In this document: positions 8,299-16,426 of the stretch, in pieces
Position numbering within the stretch: the first letter of the stretch is position 1
Layout: each line of letters begins with the position of its first letter
Assembly: GCF_900188095.1 (NCBI RefSeq)
Contig: NZ_FZOT01000007.1
Location: 1-64,000, forward strand
Origin: Noviherbaspirillum humi
Lineage (GTDB): Bacteria; Pseudomonadota; Gammaproteobacteria; Burkholderiales; Burkholderiaceae_D
Reading direction: 5' to 3'
Length of the DNA: 64,000 nucleotides
Translations under genes and position numbers: made by a program
The notes under the pieces: generated by a model
Databases searched by the model: none
Seen by the model: only the letters and a program-made list of their open reading frames with translations
Told to the model about the DNA's origin: nothing

Positions 8299-9696
8299 CT
8301 ATCGGGCGCCTTTGCCGAGCAGGACGACCTGGACCGTGTCGATCAAGATCAGCATGTCGAGAAACAGGCTATTGTTCTTGACGTAATACAGGTCATATTG
8401 GAGCTTCTGGATGGCGTCCTGCACCGAAGCGCCATAGGGGTAGCGCACTTGAGCCATGCCGGTAATGCCAGGCTTGATGCTGTGCCGGACGTCGTAGAAG
8501 GGAATCTGCTGGCATAGCTGTTCCACGAAATAGGGACGCTCAGGGCGTGGACCGACGAAGCTCATCTCTCCCTTCACCACGTTCAGGATCTGCGGCAGCT
8601 CATCGATGCGCAGCACGCGAATGATCGCGCCGATTCGCGTGGTGCGCGGATCCTTCTTGCTTGCCCATTGGGGCGATCCGGCAGCTTCGGCGTTGTTTCG
8701 CATGCTTCGGAACTTCAGGACAAAGTAGGTCTTGCCGCCTTTGCCGACACGCTCCTGCTTGTAGAAGATGGGGCCTTTGTCCTCCACGTAAATCAGCACG
8801 GCCGTCAGGACCATTACCGGCAGGCTGATGAAGGCAATCAGCAGGCTGACGACCAGGTCGAACGTGCGCTTGCAAAATGCCCGCATGAAGCTCTGATCGA
8901 AGCCATTGCCGAACACCAGCCAGCTTGGCTGGAGTGAATCCACCCGGATCTGGCACGCTTCGCGTTCAAAGAAAGTTGCCGAGTCGGTAACGTGAACCCC
9001 ATGGAGTTTGCAGTCGAGCAGTTCCTTGATCGGAATGCCGCCGCCGCGCCGATTCTTGACCGAGACGACGATCTCGGTCGCCTTGTGCCGTCGCGCCGTG
9101 GCCAGTAATGCTTCGGTCGAAGGGAGCACCGATTTGGCGGGCAGACAGGTTTGATCATTGGGTGCTTCAACGAAACCGACGATCTGGTATTTGTGATTGG
9201 TACGCCCGCTTCCCACCAGGTCGGCACATTCCTTGGCCAATTCTCCGGCACCAAAAAACAGGACGCGAGACTCGAACAGGTTGAATTGGGAAGTTTTGAG
9301 GAAAGCGATACGGACGCACAGGATGCCCAAGGCGGAAAACAGGAACACCAGACCCAGCACGCCGCGTCCAAAATACAGGGCCGGCAGGACATAGAAAGCC
9401 ACCGTGATCAAACCAAAGCCAAGCGCCAGGGAAGGCATCAATCGAATCAAGATCGTACGGAACCGGCTGTTGAACTGCAGCTGATACATGCCGAGCGCGC
9501 TCATACTGAACACAATGACGCCCGCGAAAACGATGGAGGAAAGCCACAGATCCGGAAACTCGTTAATTGGAGAACGCAGGCTATCGATGAAGCGCACATT
9601 CAGCCCCAGATAGACCGACGTTACCAAAATTACAATTTCGATCAGCAAGAGGAGTGAAATCCGCTTCGAGATGTGATGGTTTCCAATTCTTAACAT
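8299..9696 (-). CDS. Priming undecaprenyl-phosphate sugar phosphotransferase (EpsB/WcaJ-like)
   Basis: A polyprenyl glycosylphosphotransferase of about 465 residues. The N-terminal half has four to five membrane helices and a Rossmann-like CoA-binding region with [10 protein letters not shown]. The C-terminal bacterial sugar transferase domain carries [46 protein letters not shown] and [10 protein letters not shown]. It moves a sugar-1-phosphate from a nucleotide sugar to undecaprenyl phosphate, the first step of Wzx/Wzy-dependent EPS synthesis. The start at 9696 is chosen over 9756 because AAGAAGG lies six bases upstream and the hydrophobic segment follows. It is the first gene of the minus-strand operon with prsK and prsR. 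A perfect FNR-type site sits 117 bases upstream. Confidence 0.92.
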   Translation of the reverse strand: MLRIGNHHISKRISLLLLIEIVILVTSVYLGLNVRFIDSLRSPINEFPDLWLSSIVFAGVIVFSMSALGMYQLQFNSRFRTILIRLMPSLALGFGLITVAFYVLPALYFGRGVLGLVFLFSALGILCVRIAFLKTSQFNLFESRVLFFGAGELAKECADLVGSGRTNHKYQIVGFVEAPNDQTCLPAKSVLPSTEALLATARRHKATEIVVSVKNRRGGGIPIKELLDCKLHGVHVTDSATFFEREACQIRVDSLQPSWLVFGNGFDQSFMRAFCKRTFDLVVSLLIAFISLPVMVLTAVLIYVEDKGPIFYKQERVGKGGKTYFVLKFRSMRNNAEAAGSPQWASKKDPRTTRIGAIIRVLRIDELPQILNVVKGEMSFVGPRPERPYFVEQLCQQIPFYDVRHSIKPGITGMAQVRYPYGASVQDAIQKLQYDLYYVKNNSLFLDMLILIDTVQVVLLGKGAR

Positions 9697-9812
9697 CGTT
9701 GGCCTTCTTCTTTTACTTAGTCGAGATCGACCGTAAGTCACTATAACACGAAGCAATTTCTAAATTACATTAATTCCCGAATGCAATCGATCAAAACTTA
9801 GTGATTTAATGA

Positions 9813-9826
9813 TTGATACAAATCAA
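9813..9826. promoter_or_regulatory. FNR/CRP-family operator upstream of the priming transferase
   Basis: The 14-base sequence TTGATACAAATCAA matches the FNR consensus TTGAT-N4-ATCAA at every defined position. It lies in the AT-rich intergenic stretch between the nucleotidyltransferase stop (9913) and the priming transferase start (9696), which is promoter territory for the EpsB-prsK-prsR operon. A class II position would put a transcription start near 9778. No convincing -10 element was found there. Confidence 0.6.
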
Positions 9827-9912
9827 ATGTAGTTGTTCAAATATTCATGTTCGAAAAAATGCCCCAACACTGTGTCTTACGCTTGTTGACCATTTATCAA
9901 ACCAAGATCAAT

Positions 9913-11022
9913 TTAAACCGCCGGTTTTGTAGACGGAATGAATTGCTCTTTCCAACTCATCCATGCCTTGCGGCTCAAATGCCGCGCAAGCAGTGGCATC
10001 GGCATGCGTAGCCAGTTCCCTCTCAGGTAGAGCGCTTGTGCAGCCAGACGGGTCTTCCTGTCGCAGCAGCTCGCATGATTCGGCAAGAACACGCGATGGA
10101 AAATGGCGTCCATCAACGGCTGCAGTACCGCGGGCGGCGCACCGCTTTCAACACTGATGACGATGTGCGCGGGTATCGGCGTTCCTAGGATACGCTGCGC
10201 ATAACGAATCCCGTAGAAAAGCGGGCGCATCAAATCCATCTCCATGGCGCGCGCCAGAAGCCGCTCCCAGAAATTTGGCCGATCTCCAAAATGGATCAGC
10301 ATGGCGTCGAGATCCATGAGGCCGCGCAGCCCTTGATCTATTTCCCCTTCATAGAAAAGGTGAACGGCGCTATGCAGGACCATGTCTTCCGGAGCGAGGA
10401 CTTTCGCCCGCTCATGTCCGGCGACCGGCTGCGCGGCTTGGCACAATTTGCTGGCGTCGGGACGAATCCTTGCCGTTTTGGGCACAATCGCATGATGGAC
10501 ATCAAGATGCGTTCCGCGCCTGACATGGCGCATCGGCGGCAACTCATGCATCCACATGCGGTAATAGTGCTGGTCATAGGGATGAAGATGGGAAAATGCC
10601 CATCCATGCCGCAGCAATGCCGATTCAACCGCCGGCAAGCTCTCTTCGGGCACGAGAACATCGATATCGGAAAACAGGCGCCCTTGGGAGACAGGGAGCT
10701 CTGCCAGCGTATAGGCAGCTCCCTTGAGAAAGATGACCGAGTCACCCAGGTCCGCCAACGCACGGCAGATCTGCGCTGCCTCGCGATAAATGGTTTGCCG
10801 GTGCTGATGGGCGACGCCTCTTATCCACAAGAGGTGTTCCTTGACCCGGGCTGGAACGAGGTCAAGCAATCCATGGGCGGCGAGACGGCGATCCAGGCTG
10901 GCCAGGACATTCGCACTCCGCGCCTGCCGAATTGCCAAGTCCCACTCGGCCAGGCTGAATTCGAGGCCGACTTGAGGCTCTCGCCAGAGCGCCAAAAGCA
11001 GAGGCTGCCTCATGCCTTCCAT
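9913..11022 (-). CDS. Nucleotidyltransferase family protein of the HPr-rel-A gene set
   Basis: A 369-residue protein with the nucleotidyltransferase signature seen in PF14907-type proteins: KGAAY (100-104), then GRLFSDIDVLV with the metal-binding Asp pair Asp119/Asp121. A likely third acid lies in HLDVHH, further along. The substrate is unknown. It overlaps the kinase gene by 13 bases and is the last gene of a four-gene unit: Tat-signal protein, PqqD-like protein, HprK-like kinase, nucleotidyltransferase. In some lasso-peptide gene clusters, HPr-kinase-like and PF14907-like enzymes modify the peptide (established for kinases of the PadeK/ThcoK type). A role in modifying a peptide or protein is therefore one option here. 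Modification of a sugar or lipid is equally open. Confidence 0.75.
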   Translation of the reverse strand: MEGMRQPLLLALWREPQVGLEFSLAEWDLAIRQARSANVLASLDRRLAAHGLLDLVPARVKEHLLWIRGVAHQHRQTIYREAAQICRALADLGDSVIFLKGAAYTLAELPVSQGRLFSDIDVLVPEESLPAVESALLRHGWAFSHLHPYDQHYYRMWMHELPPMRHVRRGTHLDVHHAIVPKTARIRPDASKLCQAAQPVAGHERAKVLAPEDMVLHSAVHLFYEGEIDQGLRGLMDLDAMLIHFGDRPNFWERLLARAMEMDLMRPLFYGIRYAQRILGTPIPAHIVISVESGAPPAVLQPLMDAIFHRVFLPNHASCCDRKTRLAAQALYLRGNWLRMPMPLLARHLSRKAWMSWKEQFIPSTKPAV

Positions 11023-11936
11023 CCTGCCCCAACCGAAAGGCCGGCGAAGTCTTCGATCGCTTCCTCCAGCAGGCCGTATTCATAGTCGAAGCATGCAGTC
11101 TGCTCAATCAGATTCACCAACGCGGCAAATGCCGGCTGTCCGAGCAGACTGTAATTGAAAGAATTGCCTGCAACCTGCATGAAGGCCGTCGCGGGTGACA
11201 ATTCAGACCACTTCGAGCGCGCCCCTGCAACATAGCGGGGAAAGATTATCCAGGCCGGCCGGGCAGTGACATGGGCCCGATCAACGCTGTCCTGCGGCGG
11301 CTTCATGTGAGCTACGGTGCCCTTTGCGGTATCGTTCACCCCCGGACTCAGGATCGAATCCGGCACAAACTCCCTGATGACATCGATCGACCGGTTCTTC
11401 AAGCTGATGGGCCGGGGCACCGGGATCACGCTGCCATCCTCCATCGACAACAAGGCAATCTCGTCAGAGAGCAGTCGCCAGCCTCGATTCACCAGCGCGG
11501 CGCACAATGTGCTTTTCCCGGAGCCTGGCGGCGCCGGCAGAATGGCTGCATGCCCTCCTCTTTCCACCACGGCGGCATGGATCATGAGATAGCGGTGCGC
11601 GTAGTTCGATATGCACCAGTTGAGCCCCCATTCGAGCATCGGAAAGGCTTGACCACGCGGGAGGGGCTTGAACGCGGCATAGCCATCGGAACGAAACACG
11701 ACTTGAGGCTTGATCCAATGCCGCAATCCGCCTGGCGATTCGACAGTGACGTGAAAGTCGATGAACGTTTCCTGATCATTGATTGGATAATCGCCATAAA
11801 GCAGATGCAGTCCGTCCGCCACATTCTCGAGCGCGGAATGAATCCGGCAGGTGAACATTCCGGTCCTGATGTCCAATCCGGGCCCGCTCAACCTTGTCAC
11901 CAGTTGGTTCTTCGTCAACGTTGAAAGCTTCAACAT
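11010..11936 (-). CDS. HprK-related kinase A
   Basis: A 308-residue protein with a C-terminal domain like HPr kinase/phosphorylase. The P-loop is APPGSGKST (about 135-143), preceded by an IHAAVVE strand and followed by LLSDE (about 155-159), the arrangement of HprK-like kinases. The N-terminal 100 residues are a separate, uncharacterised domain. Classical HprK phosphorylates a serine on HPr, but no HPr or PTS gene is in the window. Start 11936 (MLKLSTL) is chosen because the upstream extension is not family-like and GAGG precedes it. It overlaps the PqqD-like gene by seven bases. Its presence with PqqD-like and nucleotidyltransferase genes is the pattern named HPr-rel-A in family models. Confidence 0.85.
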   Translation of the reverse strand: MLKLSTLTKNQLVTRLSGPGLDIRTGMFTCRIHSALENVADGLHLLYGDYPINDQETFIDFHVTVESPGGLRHWIKPQVVFRSDGYAAFKPLPRGQAFPMLEWGLNWCISNYAHRYLMIHAAVVERGGHAAILPAPPGSGKSTLCAALVNRGWRLLSDEIALLSMEDGSVIPVPRPISLKNRSIDVIREFVPDSILSPGVNDTAKGTVAHMKPPQDSVDRAHVTARPAWIIFPRYVAGARSKWSELSPATAFMQVAGNSFNYSLLGQPAFAALVNLIEQTACFDYEYGLLEEAIEDFAGLSVGAGWKA

Positions 11937-12238
11937 GGCAGCGCCTCGACCAACTCCAGCGAACACAACTGCGCGAGAATCACCTCGACGCTTTCACGGT
12001 AAGGCAATGACACACACTCAACCAAATCATCCAGCGCCATGGGATCCAACTGCTGCAACGCCAGCAGCAGCTGGGTTGCCGCGGGCCCCAGCATATGGGT
12101 ATCGCCGGTTGCCTCGTGGTAGACCACCGCCTCGTCGCCCCATACCCGCATGTGGACTGACCGGTCGGCTGCCAAACGCCACTTCATCTCAAGTTCACTT
12201 ACGACCGCCCTGCCTTCCTGCTTTCGCAATCGACTCAC
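11930..12238 (-). CDS. HPr-rel-A system PqqD-family peptide chaperone
   Basis: A 102-residue protein with the PqqD layout: WGDEAVVYHEATGDTHML near the start, then a helical part with LLLALQQL and VSLPYRESVEVILAQL. PqqD-type domains (RiPP recognition elements) bind leader peptides and present them to modifying enzymes. The start is a GTG at 12238 that overlaps the TGA of the upstream gene in a GTGA junction, indicating translational coupling. The sequence supports a PqqD fold. That its partner is the Tat-signal protein encoded just upstream is inference from the coupled arrangement. Confidence 0.8.
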   Translation of the reverse strand: MSRLRKQEGRAVVSELEMKWRLAADRSVHMRVWGDEAVVYHEATGDTHMLGPAATQLLLALQQLDPMALDDLVECVSLPYRESVEVILAQLCSLELVEALPC

Positions 12239-12849
12239 AGCATGGTGGCTTTCAGGTACATGACGATTTCAGCGGAATTCCAGGGATTTGCAGTGGCGCT
12301 GGGCTTGTATCCACCAGTGGACTGCCACTCGGTGAACATGGAGCGGATGATTGATTCACTCAAGAACGGCGTCCACCCCATGCGCGCATTGAGCAAGGCC
12401 GCGACCAGGTGCATGCCAAGGTTGTCAACGTCGAAATCCCGGTGGTCAAGCAGGTAATACAAGGTCACGCCTTGGCCGGCATAGGGAGAACCGCGCCAGC
12501 AGCTGAAGTAATTTTTGAAAAGCGATTCCTGCGGCACAGGCCAGGCCTTGGAACTGACATCGTTCTTCCAGAAGCCCGGCGAGCGGCCCTGAGTCTGTTG
12601 CTGACCCGGGCCATAAGCGCTGGTATTGCAGGATGCGAATGCGGACGGCGTCGTCACCATCTTGCAGTCTGCGGCGGCCAATGCGGAACGGCTGGCCAGT
12701 GTCAGCACGACACCGGATGCTGCCACGCCCGCCGAAGTAAAGCGACGCCGGGAGTGGTCGACCGCTTCGCCCGCCAGCGTATGCGGCGGCACCGCCACCG
12801 GTTCAGCATCGGCGGACGCTTGGTTGCGGGGAGCGTCGGGCATCACCAT
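12235..12849 (-). CDS. Hypothetical secreted protein with twin-arginine signal, HPr-rel-A unit
   Basis: A 204-residue protein of unknown function. After about 32 residues comes SRRRFTSAG, which fits the twin-arginine S-R-R-x-F pattern, then a hydrophobic stretch ending ALA-A, a likely Tat signal with cleavage near residue 58. The mature part has three Cys (ADCK, ASCNTS, FSCWRG), a GRSPGFWKN motif, and a helical part with HLVAALLNARMGW. PGFWKN-type motifs occur in diverse secreted bacterial proteins, but I cannot name a function. ATG 12849 has TAGGA at suitable spacing. The gene is translationally coupled to the PqqD-like gene, so it is the best candidate substrate of this unit. It could equally be a secreted partner. 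Confidence 0.75.
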   Translation of the reverse strand: MVMPDAPRNQASADAEPVAVPPHTLAGEAVDHSRRRFTSAGVAASGVVLTLASRSALAAADCKMVTTPSAFASCNTSAYGPGQQQTQGRSPGFWKNDVSSKAWPVPQESLFKNYFSCWRGSPYAGQGVTLYYLLDHRDFDVDNLGMHLVAALLNARMGWTPFLSESIIRSMFTEWQSTGGYKPSATANPWNSAEIVMYLKATML

Positions 12850-12993
12850 ATTTTTTCCTATTTATCCATCTATTCGAGGGCGGACGACAAGCAGGGTTGC
12901 AGCTGCAAAGTTTGCGAGACAATCAGCGTCCGAAGCCAGCGGGCACCACATTACCGCCGTCCATGCCGCCGCCTGTCTTCGCCTGATCGGAAA

Positions 12994-13638
12994 TCAGAAA
13001 TAGCTTTCCGGGATGATCAGCACATCGCCTGGCCGCACTTCCACATTTGCCGAAATATCGCCCTCTTTGATCAGATCATTCAAACGCACAGCGTATTTTT
13101 GCTGCTTGCCGTCCACTGTCCGAATAAGGTTGGCTCTGTTCCCGGCTGCGAACTCGGTGATTCCCCCGACGGCAATCAACACATCCATCAACGACATGCC
13201 GCGGCGATACGCGAGAGCCTGCGGCTTGGCGGCCTGACCGATGACCCGAATCTGTTCGGTATATGGACCAACGAAGCCGGTCACGATGACCGTCACGATC
13301 GGTTGCTGAACATACTGGGACAGCGCCTTTTCAAGGTCGCGCGCCAATTCCCGTGCCGTCTTCCCGGTTGCGGGCAGATCCTGTACCAAGGGTGTCGTGA
13401 TCTTCCCATCCGGCCGTACTGACACGGTCATGGATGCCTCCGGCGTGCGCCAGACCATGACATTGAGGGTGTCGCCCGGCCCGATGCGGTAATCCGCGAG
13501 CGCATCTTCAACTGGCACGCCTGCCGAAACGGGCGCAGGTGGCAGACCACGATGGCTTGCGCATGCCTGAAGCAATACCAGCAGCGTTCCAGCTATGACT
13601 AGCTTGGCTTTACCTACTTTCATACTTGCCAATTTCAC
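12994..13638 (-). CDS. XrtA-associated exopolysaccharide export lipoprotein (Wza/EpsE-like)
   Basis: A 214-residue member of the polysaccharide export (PES/SLBB) family. The signal peptide ends in a lipobox (LLQAC at about 24-28). Next is the PES domain opening YRIGPGDTLNVMVWRTPE, then an SLBB domain with VIGQAAKPQALAYRRGMSLMDVL, and the ending VRPGDVLIIPESYF. It would form the periplasmic/outer-membrane channel for EPS. It is shorter than Wza, as usual for XrtA loci. The start is a GTG at 13638 with GAGGG upstream; an ATG five codons later (13623) is an alternative. It is transcribed divergently from the chain-length gene and so is separated from the operon that usually contains it. Confidence 0.9.
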   Translation of the reverse strand: MKLASMKVGKAKLVIAGTLLVLLQACASHRGLPPAPVSAGVPVEDALADYRIGPGDTLNVMVWRTPEASMTVSVRPDGKITTPLVQDLPATGKTARELARDLEKALSQYVQQPIVTVIVTGFVGPYTEQIRVIGQAAKPQALAYRRGMSLMDVLIAVGGITEFAAGNRANLIRTVDGKQQKYAVRLNDLIKEGDISANVEVRPGDVLIIPESYF

Positions 13639-13736
13639 GTTGCCCTCGACAAAAGAAATACTGCCAGCTTTGTATCACCAGAAATCACAATGCCATGATG
13701 GTGCTGTTGCTGACACTCAAGTTGTTTAAAATCAAT

Positions 13737-13750
13737 AAAATCCGGATTTT
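13737..13750. promoter_or_regulatory. AT-rich palindrome between the export and chain-length genes
   Basis: AAAATCCGGATTTT is a perfect 14-bp palindrome and is continued by a T run and TATT, giving a longer imperfect dyad. It sits near the middle of the 277-base divergent region, so it could be an operator for both promoters. Terminator function is unlikely because no gene ends here. The binding protein is unknown. Confidence 0.35.
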
Positions 13751-13915
13751 TTTTATTGTGCCACGAAAATACCCGTTTTGATCAGGCATAATTGACTCCA
13801 ATCAACAAAAATTTCCTTCTGGCAAGCGCTGATTGTGGTACGGCAAGTACATTTAGGACAGTTCTTATCAGCAAGCTAACCAGAAGTCAAGCCCGTAGAA
13901 GGAGCGTAGGCCGTC

Positions 13916-15448
13916 ATGGATGATGTCGTTTCGCAGATCGCGTCGCTGTTAAAAGGCGTCTGGAAATACCGCTGGCCTGCGGCCGCCGTTGCGTGGATCG
14001 TCGCGATCGCCGGCTGGGTCACCGTTTTCACCCTTCCCGACACCTATCAATCCTCGGCGCGCGTCTTCGTGGATACACAAAGCATCCTCAAGCCGCTCCT
14101 GGCCAGCATGACGTCGCTGCCCAATGTCGAGCAGCAGGTGTCGATCATGAGTCGTACGCTCCTGAGCAGGCCGAACGTCGAACGCGTGATTCGGATGGTC
14201 GATCTTGACCTGAAAGCCAACTCCGCGAAGGACCGGGAGGCGCTTATCGATGATCTGTCGAAGAAAATCAAGATCGCCGGGACGCTGCAGAATGACATCT
14301 ATACCATCTCATACACCGGCGACAATCCACGCGTAACCAAGGACGTGGTGCAAGCGCTGCTGACCATCTTCGTTGAAGGCGGATTCGGCGACAAGAAGCA
14401 GGACTCGTCGAAGGCAATCCAGTTCATCGACGAGCAGATCAAGGCATATGATCAAAAGCTCGCCACTGCGGAAAACGCGCTCAAGGAGTTCAAGCTGAAG
14501 CACCTGGGCATGCTGCCTTCCCAGGGCAGCGATTATGGCTCCAAGCTGATGGAAGTGACCGACAACCTGAGCCGCGCAAGACTGGAACTGGCCGAAGCCG
14601 AGCAGGCCCGCGAAGCGATCAAGCGGCAAATCTATGGCACCAGCACTGCGGATCCGAAGGGCAATCCTGCGGTGGCTGCATTCAGCGATCCCGAACTGGA
14701 TGAACGCATCCATGCGGCGCAGAAGAACCTGGATAACTTCCAATTGCAATATACGGACAGCCATCCGGATGTGATTGCCACCAAGCGTCTGCTGAGCCAG
14801 CTGCAGGCACGCAGGGAAGAAGCATCGAAGCACTGGAAACCCAGCGCCGACCCCGGAGCCAATGCCAGTCCCATGCTGCAGCAGTTGAAGGTATCCCTGT
14901 CTGCGGCCGAAGCGCAGGTGGCGTCGATGCGTGTGCGGGTACAGGAGTATGCGAACCGTGCTGCGCAGCTGAAGGCAATGAGCATCGCGGCGCCGGAAAT
15001 CGAGACGCAGCTGGCTCAGCTCAATCGCGACTACCAGGTCAATCGGGAAAACTACGACAAGCTGGTGGCCAGCCGCGAGGCCGCCAAGCTTTCCGGGGAC
15101 GTGACCGCATCGACCGAGATGATGACCTTCCGCGTCATCGACCCGCCCACCACACCGCTGAAGCCGGCCGGCCCCAATCGATTGCTGCTGCTGTCCGGCG
15201 TTCTCGCCGGGGGACTTGCTGCCGGAATCGGGCTGGCTTTGCTTCTGAATGTATTGCGGCCGACTTTCATGAGCGAGCATGCGCTGCAGCAGTCGACCGG
15301 CCTGCCCGTTCTCGGCGCCGTTTCCATGACTTGGAGTGATCAGCAGGCAATCGACCGGAAAAAGAAGGCTTACGCGTTTGCGGCGTCGCTCGTGGTTCTG
15401 ATTCTTATCTATGGCGCGGCGATGGCCAAGATTCAGCTCAAGTTCTGA
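13916..15448 (+). CDS. XrtA-associated chain length determinant (Wzz/EpsF-like)
   Basis: A 510-residue inner-membrane Wzz-family protein. There is a first transmembrane helix at about 19-39, then the Wzz domain opening (SSARVFVDTQSILKPLL) and a long periplasmic coiled-coil region at about 170-380. The Pro-rich motif DPPTTPLKPAGPNR precedes a second helix (LLLSGVLAGGLAAGIGLALLL). An additional helix lies at the extreme C-terminus. It controls polymer length and links synthesis to export, working with the tyrosine kinase encoded next. AGAAGGAG lies 11 bases before the ATG. This is the first gene of the long plus-strand operon. Confidence 0.92.
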   Translation: MDDVVSQIASLLKGVWKYRWPAAAVAWIVAIAGWVTVFTLPDTYQSSARVFVDTQSILKPLLASMTSLPNVEQQVSIMSRTLLSRPNVERVIRMVDLDLKANSAKDREALIDDLSKKIKIAGTLQNDIYTISYTGDNPRVTKDVVQALLTIFVEGGFGDKKQDSSKAIQFIDEQIKAYDQKLATAENALKEFKLKHLGMLPSQGSDYGSKLMEVTDNLSRARLELAEAEQAREAIKRQIYGTSTADPKGNPAVAAFSDPELDERIHAAQKNLDNFQLQYTDSHPDVIATKRLLSQLQARREEASKHWKPSADPGANASPMLQQLKVSLSAAEAQVASMRVRVQEYANRAAQLKAMSIAAPEIETQLAQLNRDYQVNRENYDKLVASREAAKLSGDVTASTEMMTFRVIDPPTTPLKPAGPNRLLLLSGVLAGGLAAGIGLALLLNVLRPTFMSEHALQQSTGLPVLGAVSMTWSDQQAIDRKKKAYAFAASLVVLILIYGAAMAKIQLKF

Positions 15449-15528
15449 TTGGCAACCCCCTTACCGTTCCATGGGCGGCAGCAGACGCTCCTGGGGAATC
15501 AGACCCGAATGACGATATCGAGAAAGAT

Positions 15529-16425
15529 ATGAGTATCATCGAAAAAGCAGCGAGCCGGCTCAATCAGCAGGCCAAGATCCCGCCGGCACGCTCCGTACCC
15601 GTATCGCCGCCCGTGCTCGTGCAGGCACAGGCACTTCCTTCAACGCCGGCCGACGAAGTTGAGCCTTCGCAGGCGGCGGACTACGCCCGCGAGAATATCC
15701 CCTCGCCGAACCGATTCGACATCGATCTGCTCCGGCTGCAGCAGATGGGCCTGGTCACTCCCGAAACCGGACGAACGGCGATCGCGGAGGAGTTCAGGTT
15801 GATCAAGCGCCCGATCATCGAAAAGGCGTTTTCGGCAGAACCCGGATCCAAGAAGCGTGGCAACCTCATCATGGTCACCAGCGCCATGCCGGGAGAAGGA
15901 AAAACATTCTGCTCGGTCAACCTGGCCATGAGCATCGCCATGGAGCTGGACCATACCGTGCTGCTGGTTGACGCGGACGTGGCCAGGCCGTCGGTTCCAC
16001 GCTACCTTGGACTGGAAGCCGAGCAGGGTCTGCTCGACCTGCTGCACAACCCCGACCTGGATGTCCGCGATGTCATGTACAGCACCAATGTCGAGCGCCT
16101 GCGCGTTCTTCCCGCGGGCCGCAGCAACAGGCGGGCGACCGAGCTGCTGGCCAGCCAGGCAATGAGCCGGCTGCTGGAAGAGCTCGCCAGCCGCTATCCA
16201 GACCGCATCATCATCTTTGATTCGCCGCCGGTTCTCCTGACCAGCGAGGCGCGCGCACTCGCCAGCCAAATGGGTCAGATCGTCATGGTTGTGGAAGCGG
16301 AAGGCACGACCCAGCGCGGACTGAAGGAGGCGCTGCGGCAGATCGGATCGAATGACAACGTGAATCTGATCTATAACAAAGCGCAAGCCTTCCCGGGCAC
16401 TCGGTATTATGGCGGCTATTACTAG
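15529..16425 (+). CDS. XrtA-associated tyrosine autokinase (EpsG/BY-kinase)
   Basis: A 298-residue bacterial tyrosine kinase. It has Walker A TSAMPGEGKT (about 118-127), Walker A' LLVDAD (about 145-150) and the Walker-B-like IIIFDSPP. The C-terminus ends in a tyrosine-rich tail, TRYYGGYY, the usual autophosphorylation cluster. The N-terminal 80 residues are a low-complexity linker, with membrane contact expected through the separate Wzz protein. By family it is an autokinase that cycles phosphorylation to drive polymerisation and export. The gene lies 80 bases after the chain-length gene. Confidence 0.92.
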   Translation: MSIIEKAASRLNQQAKIPPARSVPVSPPVLVQAQALPSTPADEVEPSQAADYARENIPSPNRFDIDLLRLQQMGLVTPETGRTAIAEEFRLIKRPIIEKAFSAEPGSKKRGNLIMVTSAMPGEGKTFCSVNLAMSIAMELDHTVLLVDADVARPSVPRYLGLEAEQGLLDLLHNPDLDVRDVMYSTNVERLRVLPAGRSNRRATELLASQAMSRLLEELASRYPDRIIIFDSPPVLLTSEARALASQMGQIVMVVEAEGTTQRGLKEALRQIGSNDNVNLIYNKAQAFPGTRYYGGYY

Positions 16426-16426
16426 G

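Noticed and set aside
12409-13422. 337-codon plus-strand frame
   Set aside because: It crosses two clear minus-strand genes and the spacer between them.
13639-13915. Search for sigma-54 promoters in the divergent region
   Set aside because: TGGCAC and TGGCAA occur, but no TTGC at the required distance.
14309-15280. 323-codon minus-strand frame
   Set aside because: It is antisense to the chain-length gene.
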